Positions 47,305 to 58,745 of a DNA stretch of 64,000 bases are shown one piece after another. Every line of letters begins with the position of its first letter. Position 1 is the first letter of the stretch. Source of the DNA: Dromiciops gliroides (taxonomy: Eukaryota; Chordata; Mammalia; Microbiotheria; Microbiotheriidae); contig NC_057866.1 in the NCBI RefSeq assembly GCF_019393635.1, forward strand, positions 232,534,359 through 232,598,358. The letters run 5' to 3'. A program made the position numbers and the translations under genes. Under the pieces are notes generated by a model that saw nothing but the letters and a program-made list of their open reading frames with translations, was not told the DNA's origin and did no database searches.

Positions 47305-47623
47305 TATAGCCAATCTCATAGATGTAAAATTAAATGTCAAGGTTGTTTTAATTTGTATTTTTCTAAACAATAATGATGTAGAATATTTTTCATAGGCCTA
47401 TAAATTGTTTTGATGTCTTCATTGGAGAACTACTCTGACCACTTTTCAGTTGGGGGATGATTCCTATTTTTATAGATTTGACAAAAAAATTTTTAAACCT
47501 ATTTGTGATGAGACCTTTATCTGAGAAACTTTTTATAGAAATTTCCCCCAGTTTTCTGCTTTTATTCTGATATTAGCTATATTAGTTTTGTTTGTACAAA
47601 ATCTTTAAAATTTAACGTAATCA

Positions 47624-47773
47624 GGGGCAGCTAGGTGGCGCAGTGGATAGAGTACTGGCCCTGGATTCAGGAGTACCTGAGTTCAAGTCCGACCTCAGAC
47701 ACTTAACACTTACTAGCTGTGTGACCCTGGGCAAGTCACTTAACCCCAATTGCCTCACTAAAAAAAAAATAAA
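47624..47773 (+). mobile_element. Mar1-type CORE-SINE
   Basis: Plus-strand copy very close to the family consensus, with a perfect 11-bp duplication taacgtaatca at 47,613-47,623 and 47,774-47,784. Confidence 0.97.
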
Positions 47774-47979
47774 TAACGTAATCAAAATTACCATAATTGT
47801 TTGCCTAAACGTGTCTGATAACTAATATCAATTTTCTTTTATTTTTCTTATATCTCTCCTTATATTTAGGTCATCTATTCATTTTGACCTTATTTTTGTA
47901 TCTCTGCCCAGTTTCTGCCATACTGCTTTCCAGTTGTCCCAACAATTTTAAAATATTGAAGTATATTTTAAATTTTTCC

Positions 47980-48110
47980 TATTTTTTTCTTTTTTGCCAC
48001 ATGATATTTTCATGATTTTGTATATATAATTGATATTATATTTCTTGCCTTATCTGTGAGTGAGAGAAGGATTATGGAGAAGGAGAGAATTTTGAACTAA
48101 ACATTTGAGA
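47980..48110 (+). mobile_element. L1/HAL1 3'-terminal fragment
   Basis: catgattttgtatatataat, tgatattatatttcttgcc and gagagaattttgaacta are the sense 3' terminus of an L1-type element. Confidence 0.6.
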
Positions 48111-48119
48111 AGTGTGTTG

Positions 48120-48345
48120 GGTCACGTAATTCTTTTTTAAAGTTATAAACATTTTATTTATAGTTTTGAGTACCAATTTTTATCCCTCCTTTACTCCCCT
48201 TGCCCTTTCCTGAGGCTGTAAGCAATCAAATATGGGTTATACACACATGATGTTATAAAACAAATTAATTATGTTTAAAAGAAGAGGCTGTTGATACCAA
48301 GCAATACAAATGTGAATACAAAAATGAAATTGACTATAACTTAAC
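48120..48345 (-). mobile_element. L1/HAL1 3'-terminal fragment, antisense
   Basis: ttttaaagttataaacattt, gagtaccaatttttatccct and gtaagcaatcaaatatggg are the antisense L1-type 3' terminus, as at 35.46 and 62.2 kb. With the preceding fragment it makes a tail-to-tail pair. Confidence 0.6.
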
Positions 48346-48809
48346 ATGAAGGATATAACTGGATATTGTTTTGTGTGTTCATATGGGGAGTAAACTATAC
48401 CATGACAGCATATGTGCCTAATGCACACTAGATAGAACTTTCCATGGTGGGGGGTGTTTGTGCATGGTGGGGGCTCAAAGGTGGATTCTTACTTGGTAAA
48501 TAAAGAATAATCCACAACACCTATAAAGAGATTTGGCACAGCCTTGCAGAAATAGGGAGTCCTTGGGGACAGAAGACCACTGCCTCTCTCTGAATCATAG
48601 AGAGCTGTTTACTCCCTCAGCACTTACATCTAGCTTGGTGAATGTGCATAGTCAACAAGGCGAACATAAAACCACCCAAATTACTGGCCTAGCTCCACTG
48701 GTATAGCTGGGGGGCAAAGTAGAGAAATAAATTATGAGACTGAGTATCTCAAAAAACTTGGAGTGTAGAGGCATTTAAAGGGGCATAAACATGTGTGTTG
48801 AAATCCCTT
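48346..48809. other. No gene seen
   Basis: Unique sequence with no recognised features. Confidence 0.6.
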
Positions 48810-48823
48810 AATATTAGGGTAGA

Positions 48824-48965
48824 GGGGCCAGTAAGGTGGCACAGTGGATAGAACACTGACCCTGGATTCAGGAGGACCTGAGTTCAAATCTAGCCTCAGA
48901 CACGTGACACTTAATAACTGTGTGACACTGGGCAAGTCACTCAACCCGCATTTCCCTGAAAAAAA
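48824..48965 (+). mobile_element. Mar1-type CORE-SINE
   Basis: Plus-strand copy with a perfect 14-bp duplication aatattagggtaga at 48,810-48,823 and 48,966-48,979. Confidence 0.97.
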
Positions 48966-49099
48966 AATATTAGGGTAGAAATTTTGTTGGATTGAGCCAG
49001 ATATTAAACTCACTATGGAAGGAAAACAAAAATCCTGAGAATCTATAGGTGAATAATGCCCTCCCTTATCCCAGCCTCCCTTCCCAGGGACTGGTTTGG

Positions 49100-49900
49100 T
49101 TGATCAAATTCAATTGATTGAACTTTAAAGAAGAGTCTGGATGTGCCAATCAGGAGTAAGGAATATTTTAACTATATTGTTCCTGTCCTTCCTTCATTCA
49201 AATATATTTGTATTATATAATGTCATTTTTGCTTCTTTGGAGAGACTCACCAACATGGATTCATGTTTTTTCTATTTTGCTCATTTTAGTGCTTTGAAGG
49301 CCATAGTTTCTTCCATTGTTTTTCTTCCAGCTTTTCTAAAGTTTATATTTTCTCTGTTAAATACCCTGTGTAGTTTCAGACTCTCTTGGGAATTCACAGC
49401 TTTCTGTAAATTATCAGGTGTTAGTTCAGTTTCCTTTGCATTACAATATTTAAGTTTTTTGATGTCTTGGATATTTTTAGTCATCTTTTTGATTTTAGTA
49501 TTGTCTCTGCTGATTTATCTTCTCGTGTTCCAAATTTTTAATTTAATGTTCTTTCTCTTGAGGACTTTGTTGGTTTTAGCCTTTTCTTCTGGCATTCACT
49601 TCTTGATTTATATACCTTTGATGAAAGGTTTACTTCTAGACCTGGATTTAAAAACTTTCTCAGCTTTCTCACACACTGGGTAATTAATTTTTCCCCAGCT
49701 TTGTCTCAGTCCTAAATAGCTTCTAGGGGAAAGTATGGTCCCCAGTTGAATTCTAGTCCCCTTTCCTTCAGGTCTGATTCAGCCTTTTACCCCAGTTTTC
49801 TCTAACTTCTAGTTTTCTAATTAGGCAAAATCAGCATAAACCCTCTTCTTATTGGGTTGCGTGAAAAAAAGCTGTTGTCCTCAGAAGATTTTCTTTTTTT
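49100..49900 (-). mobile_element. Possible old L1/HAL1 5' half, antisense
   Basis: T-rich sequence. Its minus strand gives lysine- and glutamate-rich frames (for example NLQKAVNSQESLKLHR), as expected of an old ORF1 coiled coil, and it resembles the 57-58 kb segment in style. No ORF1 signature motif is preserved. The 180-aa hydrophobic plus frame (49,141-49,683) is its antisense. Confidence 0.35.
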
Positions 49901-49916
49901 AAAAAATCAGTTTTTA

Positions 49917-50077
49917 GGGGGCAGCTAGGTGGCACAGTGGATAGAGCAGTGGCCCTGGATTCAGGAGGACCTGAGTTCAAATCTGGCCTCAGACACTTAA
50001 CACTTATTAGCTGTGTGACCCTGGGCAAGTCACTTAACCCCAATTGCCTCACCAAAAAAACCCCAAACAAACAAACA
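49917..50077 (+). mobile_element. Mar1-type CORE-SINE
   Basis: Plus-strand, near-consensus copy with a perfect 16-bp duplication aaaaaatcagttttta at 49,901-49,916 and 50,078-50,093. Confidence 0.98.
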
Positions 50078-50087
50078 AAAAAATCAG

Positions 50088-51130
50088 TTTTTATTGATTT
50101 TTTTTATATCATCAGAATTTTCTTCAATTTTTCTCAATTCCCCCTCTCAGAGAACCCTGCAACAAATAAGTTTTCAAATACAAAAAGAAAACAAAAGTTA
50201 AAAATCAGTACAACAGATAAACGAAAAAAGTTGTAAATTATACACAATGCATCACTCTTATGGAACTCCCACCTCTGCAAAAGGGATAGTATTGGGGTAG
50301 TGTTTTTTGACCCACCTATTACATATGATTTAATTGTTAGATCTCTATTTGGGTCTACATTTTAAATTCTTCCTCCCTGAACTGCTTACTATTTTCATTG
50401 CATTATGTTCTGTAAAAATTATTTATGATTTCTAATTTTTTGCTTTAGTTTGAAATATCCCTGTGCCCTAATATATGGTTAAATTTTATAAAAGTTTCAT
50501 GTCATGCTGAAAAATATGTGTATTCTTTAATACTCCCATTTAGAAGGTGCTAAAAACCTTTTAGCTATAGTTTTTCCAGCAACTTTTGCAAATTATATAT
50601 TCTTCTGTTTTATGTCAGATTTTTCCAAATTGAGTAATCAATGTTAAACTCTCCTGCCATTACTATACCACTATCTGTGATTTTGTATAATTCAGATACT
50701 TTTCCTCTTATGAATTGAGATGCTAAGTCATCCAAAGCAGGGTTCAGAAAACTATAACTAAGGGCCAAATTCAGTCCTTCACCTGTTTTCATATGGCCCA
50801 TTAGTTAAGAATTCTTTTTACATAGTTTTAGTCTTTCGTTTACAAACCACTGCCAACTGAAGTTTAATAGTGATGTGGATTGGTTATTTATGGGCATTTT
50901 CAATGTATTGTAGTTTCCTTGTTTATTCCTTTTTATTTTGTGAATGTTTGATTTTGCTTAGTCTGATTTAATGACTATAACTCCTGCTTATTTGGATATA
51001 TTAGATACATGATAAATTTTTTTCCATACTCATTTTTATTTTTTGAAAATATTTTTGGAAGGTTTTTTTATTGTAAGCAATAGATTATAGGTTTGTTGTC
51101 TAAGCCAGTCTTTCCCTTTTACAAATTTTA
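50088..51130 (-). mobile_element. Old L1 fragments, antisense
   Basis: 50,088-50,300 resembles an L1-type 3' terminus. 50,380-51,130 resembles the ORF2 endonuclease region (ccctgtgccctaatatatgg, catgtcatgctgaaaaatat, ttttgcttagtctgattta), as in the L1 at 41.7-42.1 kb. At 50,738-50,840 the text cagggttcagaaaactataa, gggccaaattcagtcc looks like a hAT-type DNA transposon end inserted within it (low confidence). Confidence 0.6.
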
Positions 51131-51265
51131 TTATCATATTCAATTTATGATACATAGATTTATATTTTCCTCCATTTGTCTCTTTTTTCCCCCCGAACTA
51201 GAAATTTCCCCCTGAAAAGACAGAACTATGCTTTGCTTCTTTTGTGATATTTTTAGCATACTCTA

Positions 51266-51597
51266 TGTGAGAACCAGGGTTTTCACATAGAATTGCTCCT
51301 CTTCCGGTCCTATAGGAAGCTTCTAAAAGGAACTGTCTCTTTGGTTTGGAAAGGAGCTGGTGGTGGCAGAAAAAGGAGGAAGGTAACCAGGTTTTCTAAC
51401 TTGTAGAAATTCACTCTCTTGGATAGCTAGGTGAAGGTGGCTTTCTCTCTCTTTCTTTGCTAACCCCTAATATACTTTAATAAATGCTTAAAAGCCTAAA
51501 TTGTTGCTGAATTTAAAAGTAAACCTTAGCTAATTCTCCACCAACACTAGAGGGGAGAAGTAGGTAAGGACACACACATTAGATTTTAAATATCACA
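51266..51597 (+). mobile_element. Solo LTR, short variant
   Basis: 332 bp starting tgtgagaaccagggtt and ending aaatatcaca, flanked by tcta at 51,262-51,265 and 51,598-51,601. It has tttaataaatgcttaaaagc (polyadenylation region) and ccttagctaattctcc, like the 23.1- and 26.2-kb LTRs, but a different, shorter U3. Confidence 0.8.
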
Positions 51598-51601
51598 TCT
51601 A

Positions 51602-52308
51602 TTTTAATGTAACCCTATTCTCATTAGGTCTCTTCCCCTCACCCTAAAGTTCTCCCTCTCATTTATTACCTCTGTTTCCTAGTTTGTTATTTTATTTATT
51701 AATTATTTTATGCAGTTATCTTGTTGTTCCCTCCTTTTTTCTCTTTTAAGTAGTGAAGCAAAATCTTCCTTTCTATCCTCTTCTTCAGCTTGTTTTATTT
51801 GTATGTTTTAAAATTTTATTTTTGGCACCTTATTCTAAAAAGTATTTCTTTCCTCTTCATTATTTATCTTCTCTTTCTGTCTAGTCCAGACGTTTGTTCT
51901 TTGATTCATGAACCTTATATTTATTATTCATTCTTTAGTCTCAGTATTCCTGAATGAATGAAAGCTTCTAATGTTTCTATTTTCAGGTCTATCTTCTAAA
52001 TAGTTTCTCTGTTATTTCTTTGTAGATGTTTCTCCCTACCCCTCTTTTTCACTTGTGCATAACTCCAATTCCTTCATGTGATAGAGAGGACAGAAGTATT
52101 CGACTGTACTAGGTATGTTCTATGTCTCTGATTGTTCAGGACATTACTCTTGTTGGCCCTCTCCATAATCAAATGATTCTCCATTTGTCATTAAATCTAC
52201 TCTCTGGGTATAGTTATGATTGTCCTTCTTCTAAAGCAGGATGAGTGATTTCTCTAAACACCTAATCCCTATAGATCATAATCATTCTAATGCCCCATAT
52301 TTCTTTTA
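51602..52308. other. No gene seen
   Basis: T/C-rich sequence, possibly more antisense L1 but without a diagnostic phrase. Confidence 0.45.
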
Positions 52309-53014
52309 AAAATATGTTACTCTTGAGTGTTGCACCCAGAGCATCAGATGTAGACCAGGAGGGCAGAAGAAAGGCAGTGAGCTCCTGAAGTCATGACACG
52401 ATTGCTCCAAAAAACATCCAAATAATGACATAGGAAAATGCCTGGAGCAGCAAAACTCACAGAAGAATGTGCTGAAATCATCTTCTAACCAAGAACAGTG
52501 CAGAAGGTCAGAAGGACGGAGCTGCTGTGCTGATACAGGAGTCGGGCCCAACCCCACAGTCACCCTGACACTGATCCAATCCCAGGAAGGCCTCACCAGG
52601 GAAGCAGACCCCCAGAGCCTCTGAATCAGCTGAAGCACCAGTGTTGTCTGGAACTAAGCTCACAGTCTGGTGAGTGGGCTGAGCCCTGGGCAGGGGAGAG
52701 ACTACAGGGGTCTATGCTGTTGCTAAGGCAGAACTTGGATTCTACACCCCTACTGAGAACCAGATGGTAGGCTCGAGTAGAAGTGGCCCAGGTGGGGGAG
52801 GGGCAGAGGCTCATTGGAGCTAACAACCACAACACACAAAGCTGGTTGATTGGCCAGTTTTTCTGGGGTCATCTAGGACCAGGAAACAGGATGGGCAAGG
52901 GAAGAACCTGATTCTCCTTAAATCATACCACCTGGGACTTCTTAAGTGTGGGATACTCCAGCCTGGAAACAGTTCCCCACTTTAAGCAGCTAAAAGTCTA
53001 GTAAAATAAAGGCA

Positions 53015-54003
53015 AGATGAGCAGACAGAGAAAGGTGAGGACCATAGAAAGTTTCTTCAGTAACAAGGAAGACCAAGGGGCACCCTCAGAGGAAGATGTC
53101 AACATCAGGGCCCCATATCTAAAGCTTCCAAGAAAAATAGGAATTGGTCTCAGGCCATAGAGGTGCTCAAAAAGGACTTTGAAGAAAAAATTAGAGAGGT
53201 AGAGGAAAAAATGGAAAGAGAAATGAGGGTGATGCAGGAAAGACATGAAAAGTCAAATGGAAAAGGAGGTACAAAAGCTCTCTGATGAAAATAATTGCCT
53301 AAGATTTAAGATTGAACAAATGGAAGCTCGTGACTTTATGAGAAACCAAGACAAAATAAAGCAAATCCAAATGAAAAAAATAGAGGGCAATGTGAAATAT
53401 CTTCTGGGAAAAACTGCTGACCTGGAAAATAGGTCCAGGAGAGATAATTTGAAAATTATTGGTCTACCTGAAAACCATGATCAAGGAAAGAGCTTCGACA
53501 CCATCTTCCAAGATATTCTCAGGGAAAATTGCCCTGAAATTCTAGAAGAAGAAGCTAAAATATAAATTCAAAGAATCCACTGATCACCTCCAGAAAGAGA
53601 TCCCAAAAAGAAAACTCCTAGGATTATTATAGCCAAATTCCAGAGCTCTCAGGTCAAGGAGAAAATATAACAAGCTGCCAAAAAGAAAGAATTCAAGTAC
53701 TGTGGAGCCCCAGTCAGGCTAGCACAACATCTAGCACCTTCTACATTAAAGGACAAGAGGGCATAGAATATGATATTCCAAAGGGCAAAGGAAATGGGAT
53801 TACAAACAAGAATCACCTACCCAGAAAAACTCCGCATTTTCTTTCAGGGGAAAAAATGGGACTTTAATGAAAAAGAAGACTTTCAGATATTTGTGATGAA
53901 AAGACCTGAACTTAATGGCAAATTTGACTTTCAAATACAAGACCCTAGAGAACCAGAAAAAAAATGGAGCTGGGGGACATACCTGTGGTCGTACAGTGGA
54001 TGA
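53015..54003 (+). pseudogene. HAL1 ORF1 (L1 ORF1p-like) remnant, best preserved in window
   Basis: Opens MSRQRKVRTIESFF. The coiled-coil region is broken by a stop and frame changes, then 53,245-53,565 is open with KYLLGKTADLENRSRRDNLK and IIGLPENHDQ (RRM). After stops, the C-terminal domain (53,770-54,003) has ITYPEKLRIFFQGKKWDFNE, FQIFVMKRPELNGKFDFQIQ and DPREP. An RNA-binding chaperone function is known for the family; this copy cannot encode it intact. Confidence 0.9.
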
Positions 54004-54085
54004 CTGTCTTGTGTCTGAGGCCAAGTTTTGGCTGGGATACCCCTGGGTCCAGGGGTGATGATTTGTCCAGGATGTCACCTAGCTA
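54004..54085 (-). mobile_element. Captured SINE remnant in HAL1 3' UTR
   Basis: gtgtctgaggccaagttttg, ctgggtccaggggtgatg and gtcacctagctagatgataa show the antisense SINE head at the same place as in the HAL1s at 16.2 and 36.3 kb. Its tail side is shortened. Confidence 0.75.
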
Positions 54086-55039
54086 GATGATAACATCTTT
54101 AGGGTTAAATTGAGGGGTGAAGGGAATTCACTGGGGGAGGGCAGAAGTGAAATCCTACATGAAAGTAACAGGAAAAGGCTTATGGAGTGGGGGAAGAGAT
54201 GGGAGAGGACCAGGGCAGTAAGTGAATTTTACACTCATCAGAAAAGGCTCAAAGATCTTAAACACATCAGAGCTGCCTTAAGGAGGGACTAACAGACACA
54301 CCCAACTGGGTGGAGTAATCTCTCTAACCCTGCAGGAAAATAGGAGGGGAAGGGGCTAAAGAGAGAGGGGCAAAAGAAGGAAGGGCAGAGTGGAGGAGGG
54401 GACAGACAGAAGCAAATCCCTGTTGAAGAGTGATAGCATGAAAGAAGATGGATAATAGAATAAATATCATGGGGAAGGGAATAGGATGGAAAGGAAACAG
54501 TTAACAATAGTAATCATGAAAAAGAGAAAAGGGGGAAAAATTGTACAAAAAATATTTATAGCAACTCTTGGTGGAGGCTAAAAGTGGACATTCAAGGGAA
54601 TGTCCATCAATTAAGGAATAATGGAAAAAGCTGTGTTATATGATTGTAGTGGAATGGTCTTGTGCTACAGGAAATGACAAACAGGATGATCTCTGAAAAA
54701 CCTTGAAAGACTAATGAACATCGATGTATAGTGAAGTGAGCAGAGCTGAGAGGACATTGTGGGTAGTGACAGCAGTATTGTTAAATGAGCAATTGTGAAT
54801 GATTTAACTACTCTCAGCAGTGCAATGATCCAAGACAATCCCAAGGAATTAATGAGGAAGTTTACTATGCACCCCTATAGAAAGAACTGATAAAAAGAAC
54901 ACTTGTGGATTGTACCTATATAACCTGATTGCGATCTTGTGGAGGGGGGAGGAAAGGGAGGGAGGGAGGTATAAAAATTTGGAACTCTATGTAAATGTAA
55001 AATAAAATAAATGTTTGTTGCTAAAAAAAAAAAAAAAAA

Positions 55040-55291
55040 GATGGGACCACCCTCAAGTCCAGTAGTCCAGTGAACCAATGGATTTGGGTAATGCTAGCCA
55101 ATTAGCTTGAAGCAGGGTAGAAGGACCGCCTCTCCACTGACAGGGAAGAAGTTTCCACAGGCACTTGCTATCTCAAACAGGGTGGTGGAGTAGGAAAAAC
55201 CAGGCCAGGCTGGAACTCTAGGCTAGATTGGCCTTTTCCTTAACTTTCTGACTCAGGGGTTCTCTTCTTACTAATAAATGCTTAATGTCCA
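55040..55291 (+). mobile_element. Partial LTR (U3-R) ending at its poly(A) site
   Basis: gccaattagcttgaagcagg and ctaataaatgcttaatgtcc align with the 23.1- and 26.2-kb LTRs, but the text stops 12 bases after aataaa and is followed by A16, exactly what a transcript cleaved at the LTR polyadenylation site would give. The U5 part is absent. Confidence 0.8.
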
Positions 55292-55439
55292 AAAAAAAAA
55301 AAAAAATCTTACTCTTCCCATGGGAGTGATCTTCACCGGGGTCTCCTCCAATAACTGAAACAAGATTTTGACCTTTCTTCCCTGTTTCAATCCTTTAATT
55401 TTCATCTTTGCCCATTCTCCTATAAGCCCTATTCATCTT

Positions 55440-55622
55440 TTATTTATTTATTTATTTATTTATTTTTATTTTATTTTATTTTTTTTAGTGAGGCAATTGG
55501 GGTTAAGTGACTTGCCCAGGGTCACACAGCTAGTAAGTGTTAAGTGTCTGAGGCCGGATTTGAACTCAGGTATTCCTGACTCCAGGGCCGGTGCTCTATC
55601 CACTGCGCCACCTAGCTTCCCC
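55440..55622 (-). mobile_element. Mar1-type CORE-SINE
   Basis: Antisense copy with a long TTTA/TTTTA tail at its left. Flanks agccctattcatctt (55,425-55,439) and agccctattcttctt (55,623-55,637). Confidence 0.96.
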
Positions 55623-55639
55623 AGCCCTATTCTTCTTGA

Positions 55640-56365
55640 TGGTTAGAGAAGTTCTTTTCCCTTCATTGTTAATTTTCACTTATTAGGATGTATTATCGTC
55701 TATCTTCTCCCTCATGTTCCCACTTTTATGTGTCTTCTAATTCTTCAATTTAAGCCCTTAAAAAAGCATTGATTTACCTGTAGGTAGGGTGTTGTGGGGT
55801 TTAGTTCATGATATTTCAAGCCTATACCTCCACCATCCCTTCTGATTAACTTTTACTTTCTTATTATTATTTAGAGAAAGAAATGTCTTAATGGTCTCTT
55901 TGTTGTTATTTTGTTGTTTTTGTTGTTGCTGCTATTGTTGTTGTTGTTGTTAACCCCACATATTTCCCTCTTTTTTTAGTTTCTTTATTCCCTCCCACCT
56001 TTTTTGGTAATTCATTTTATTATATGTACCTTCTTGGTGATTGTGTTTATATTTCTTAAATGTCTGTACTCTTGTGTGTTCATAAAGATAATAATCTACT
56101 CAAGAATAGTTTTCATGGTATAAATGCTCCAAATGACTATCTTCTCACTAATGTTTAAGCTTAGATTTGCATTTGGGTTATCTCTGGAGTTCCTTGCTTT
56201 TTTGGAACATGTTATTCCATTCTCTTTTTAGCTTCCTAGTGGGTATAGAATAGTTTTATGTTATTTTAATTTAATTTTATTTCTTTTTTACGGTCTTTCT
56301 TGGTCACTTGAAGAACTTGGCATTTATCATTGAAATTCTTAAATTTAATTGCTTTTGCTCTATGA
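55640..56365. other. No gene seen
   Basis: T-rich sequence with a TTG run at 55,905-55,950. It may include decayed antisense L1 but nothing diagnostic. Confidence 0.5.
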
Positions 56366-56369
56366 ATAT

Positions 56370-58740
56370 TATTTATTTTTTACATTCTTTTCTTTTTAAA
56401 CTTTGAGTTCCAAATGATGTTCCTCCCTCCCACTCCATCCTCTACCTATACCTATGAAATCATGAAAAACATTTCCATATTAGCTACCTTTCAGAAAAAG
56501 CAATAAAAGTAAAATGAGAAAATTATATTTCAATTTGCACTCAGAGTTCATTGATTATCTCTCTAGAGGTAGATAGTATTTTTTTTTCATGAGGACTCCT
56601 TTGGAATTGTCTTGGACCATTGAATTGAATAGAGTAGCCAAGTCTTTCACATTTGATCATAAGTACAACATTGTTGTTATTGTGAACAATAATGTCCCAG
56701 TTTTTCTCACCTCACTTTGCATTAGTTCTTCTAGGTTTTTCTGAAACCATCCCTCTCATTGTTTCCCAAAACAGAATACTAATTTTAAATCATGTTTAAT
56801 CAAACTCTTTCAGTGTGCATCATAAGGGATTTTTCCCCCTTCCTGGAGGTAATTTGTGGATTCATTTGATTAGTACTTTGTTTATTTTTATTCAGAAGTT
56901 CTGGGCACTTTGATTATATTATTTCTCACTTTATGGGTTTTGGTTTCTTTGACATGCATTCTTTTGGGAAATTGATAATCCTAAAGTTTTCTGAACACAA
57001 CCTGTTTTTGAGAGCAACATGCTCTGCTTGTAAGGGATATTATGTTCTCTTCTCATGTTCTTTCTTTTTGCTTCTCTTCCACTTAACTCTTTACTTCTGT
57101 GCATTTGCATTCACAATCATTTCTTTCCTTTGTTTTTGTTGTTTTTGAGGTTTGCATTTTAAATTCAAATTTTTCTGTTCTTCCAATTATTCTTGCTATG
57201 AAGGACATAAAATTAGCTTTCGCAGTTTTTATTTCTTTTAAACCACTAATAGACATTCTTCTATGTTTCTATATTCTTTTGTGAATCTGAGAGATCTTAT
57301 AACTTATTACATGTTGACACATTTGCATCTTGAAACATTTATTCATAGATATCTAAACTTTTTAAGCTGATCTGGAAATCATATTACTTTCTGTTATAAT
57401 ATCTTTCTTGTATGCTCAATCTATGTATGTATGCTCAAGGTCTATAACTCACTTTACTTTCTCCTGAGATCTTTGGTAATTTCTCTTTCCTCTTTGTTTC
57501 CCTTTTTCTCACTTTGTCCATTTTGATAGAAGTTTCTCCAGGTCCTAGACCTCAAATTTCTCCCAGCCTTTTCCTGTGTTGGATATTCACAGTTTTCAAT
57601 GTTGGTTTCTGCCCCAAGTGGCTTCTTGGGGGACATAAATGATATCAGCTGGATGTTCACTCTCATCCACTTTACTTAAGATCACCAAACACACACTGTT
57701 TTCTTGTCTGAATTCCTTCTCTTTCTCTATACTCTGATTGAACTCTATTGTAGAACCGAGTATTAATATATTCTTTTCCAAGCCAAAGCAGGCTTCTGGC
57801 TTTTTGCCAGGGAAGTGTTGGGGTAGAGTTGAGGGGTTTTTTGTTTTCTTTTTTTGTTTTGAAAGCTTGTTGGTCACCTTGTGCAGCCCTAACTAGTGTA
57901 TGGGGAGGAGTGCTAAGTGATCATGTCAGCAATTGGATGTCTTACTTTCTTGCTGTAAATTCATTAGGTTGTTATCTCATCAGAGTTATTGTTATATTTG
58001 TATGGAGATAGCTGAAATTATTTTATCTCTTGAAGACAATTCCTATTTTCATGAGATTTGAGGTGTCATGAGGAGCAGAGAATGTGTCTAGTCCTTTATC
58101 TTGTGGGTCACTCTGGGCAGGCTTTTTTCCCTGTCTTTGGAGTTCCCTAAATTAAGAGCTAGACCAAGAATAGGGGGAAATAAATCTCTTCTCCTTTCTC
58201 TGTTATAACTGCCATCAAAGCCTTATTAGAATTGATTTATTTGTTTATTCCAATAAGGCAATGGGGGAAGGGCAGGGATTACAGTAAGAAGAAAATTTCT
58301 GAAAGAGTCCCAAAATACAAACTTTAAGTTTTGTTTCTTGTTTCATTCATTTATTTTTTGTTTGCTGCCTAGCCTCATCAAGGAGGCTGGGGTGGGGGTG
58401 GGGGTATTGAATGAATATTGTAAGATTTGGCATTCTTGACTATTCATTCATAAAGCTGTTACCCTACTGGAATTCTTGACATATTGTCCTATGGAAACAT
58501 AATTGTTTTGTTTTGTTTCCTGCCCCTGAAACATAATTCTTCTTAGGGGTGATGATGGTGGTAAGAGCTATTAGTAAATGGAGAAAAAGTCTAATCAGCC
58601 ATCTTTCAGTCATGTGACCTGGGACCTCTTAGGATTTCTTGATCATTATTCCATTTGATTACCTTTTAAAATTATTGCTGGAATATATTTTGTAGAGCTG
58701 AGCTCCTCTACAACTTTTCATGCTGCCATCTTAACTGGAA
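56370..58740 (-). mobile_element. Old HAL1-like element, antisense
   Basis: The 3' terminus is at the left (tttgagttccaaatgatgtt, catgaaaaacatttccatat) and continues through an L1-type 3' UTR to 56,780. A region with lysine/glutamate-rich minus frames, as expected of ORF1, spans 57.4-57.9 kb. The right end (catgctgccatcttaactgg) is the complement of an L1-type aagatggcagc 5' start. No ORF2 is present. Decay makes the ORF1 assignment tentative. Confidence 0.6.
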
Positions 58741-58745
58741 GGACA

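Larger units (their letters stand above)
46320..47960 (-). mobile_element. L1 3' portion, antisense, interrupted by SINEs and an LTR remnant
   Basis: Plus-strand markers are tcattcctcaattgatgagc, ttgttctccaaaatgattgg, ttgttttaatttgtattttt, gagacctttatctgagaaac and tttctgccatactgctttcc. It contains SINEs at 46.43, 47.14 and 47.62 kb and a mini-LTR at 46,940-47,023. Confidence 0.85.
52325..55307 (+). mobile_element. HAL1 with 3'-transduced LTR segment (one insertion unit)
   Basis: Starts at gagtgttgcacccagagc after an A-rich target. It carries a GC-rich 5' UTR, ORF1 (from 53,015), a 3' UTR with an embedded SINE, and a poly(A) of 17-18 at 55,022-55,039. It then continues into 250 bp of LTR sequence that ends in a second poly(A) at about 55,291-55,307. 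Flanks aaaaatatgttactctt (52,308-52,324) and aaaaatcttactctt (about 55,303-55,317) look like one degenerate target duplication beginning at an L1-endonuclease-like tttt/aaaa site. No duplication brackets the first poly(A) alone. Confidence 0.75.

Noticed and set aside
49141-49683. 180-aa hydrophobic, multi-segment membrane-like frame
   Set aside because: F/L/S-rich because it is the T-rich antisense of A-rich LINE-like DNA; no family motif or gene context.
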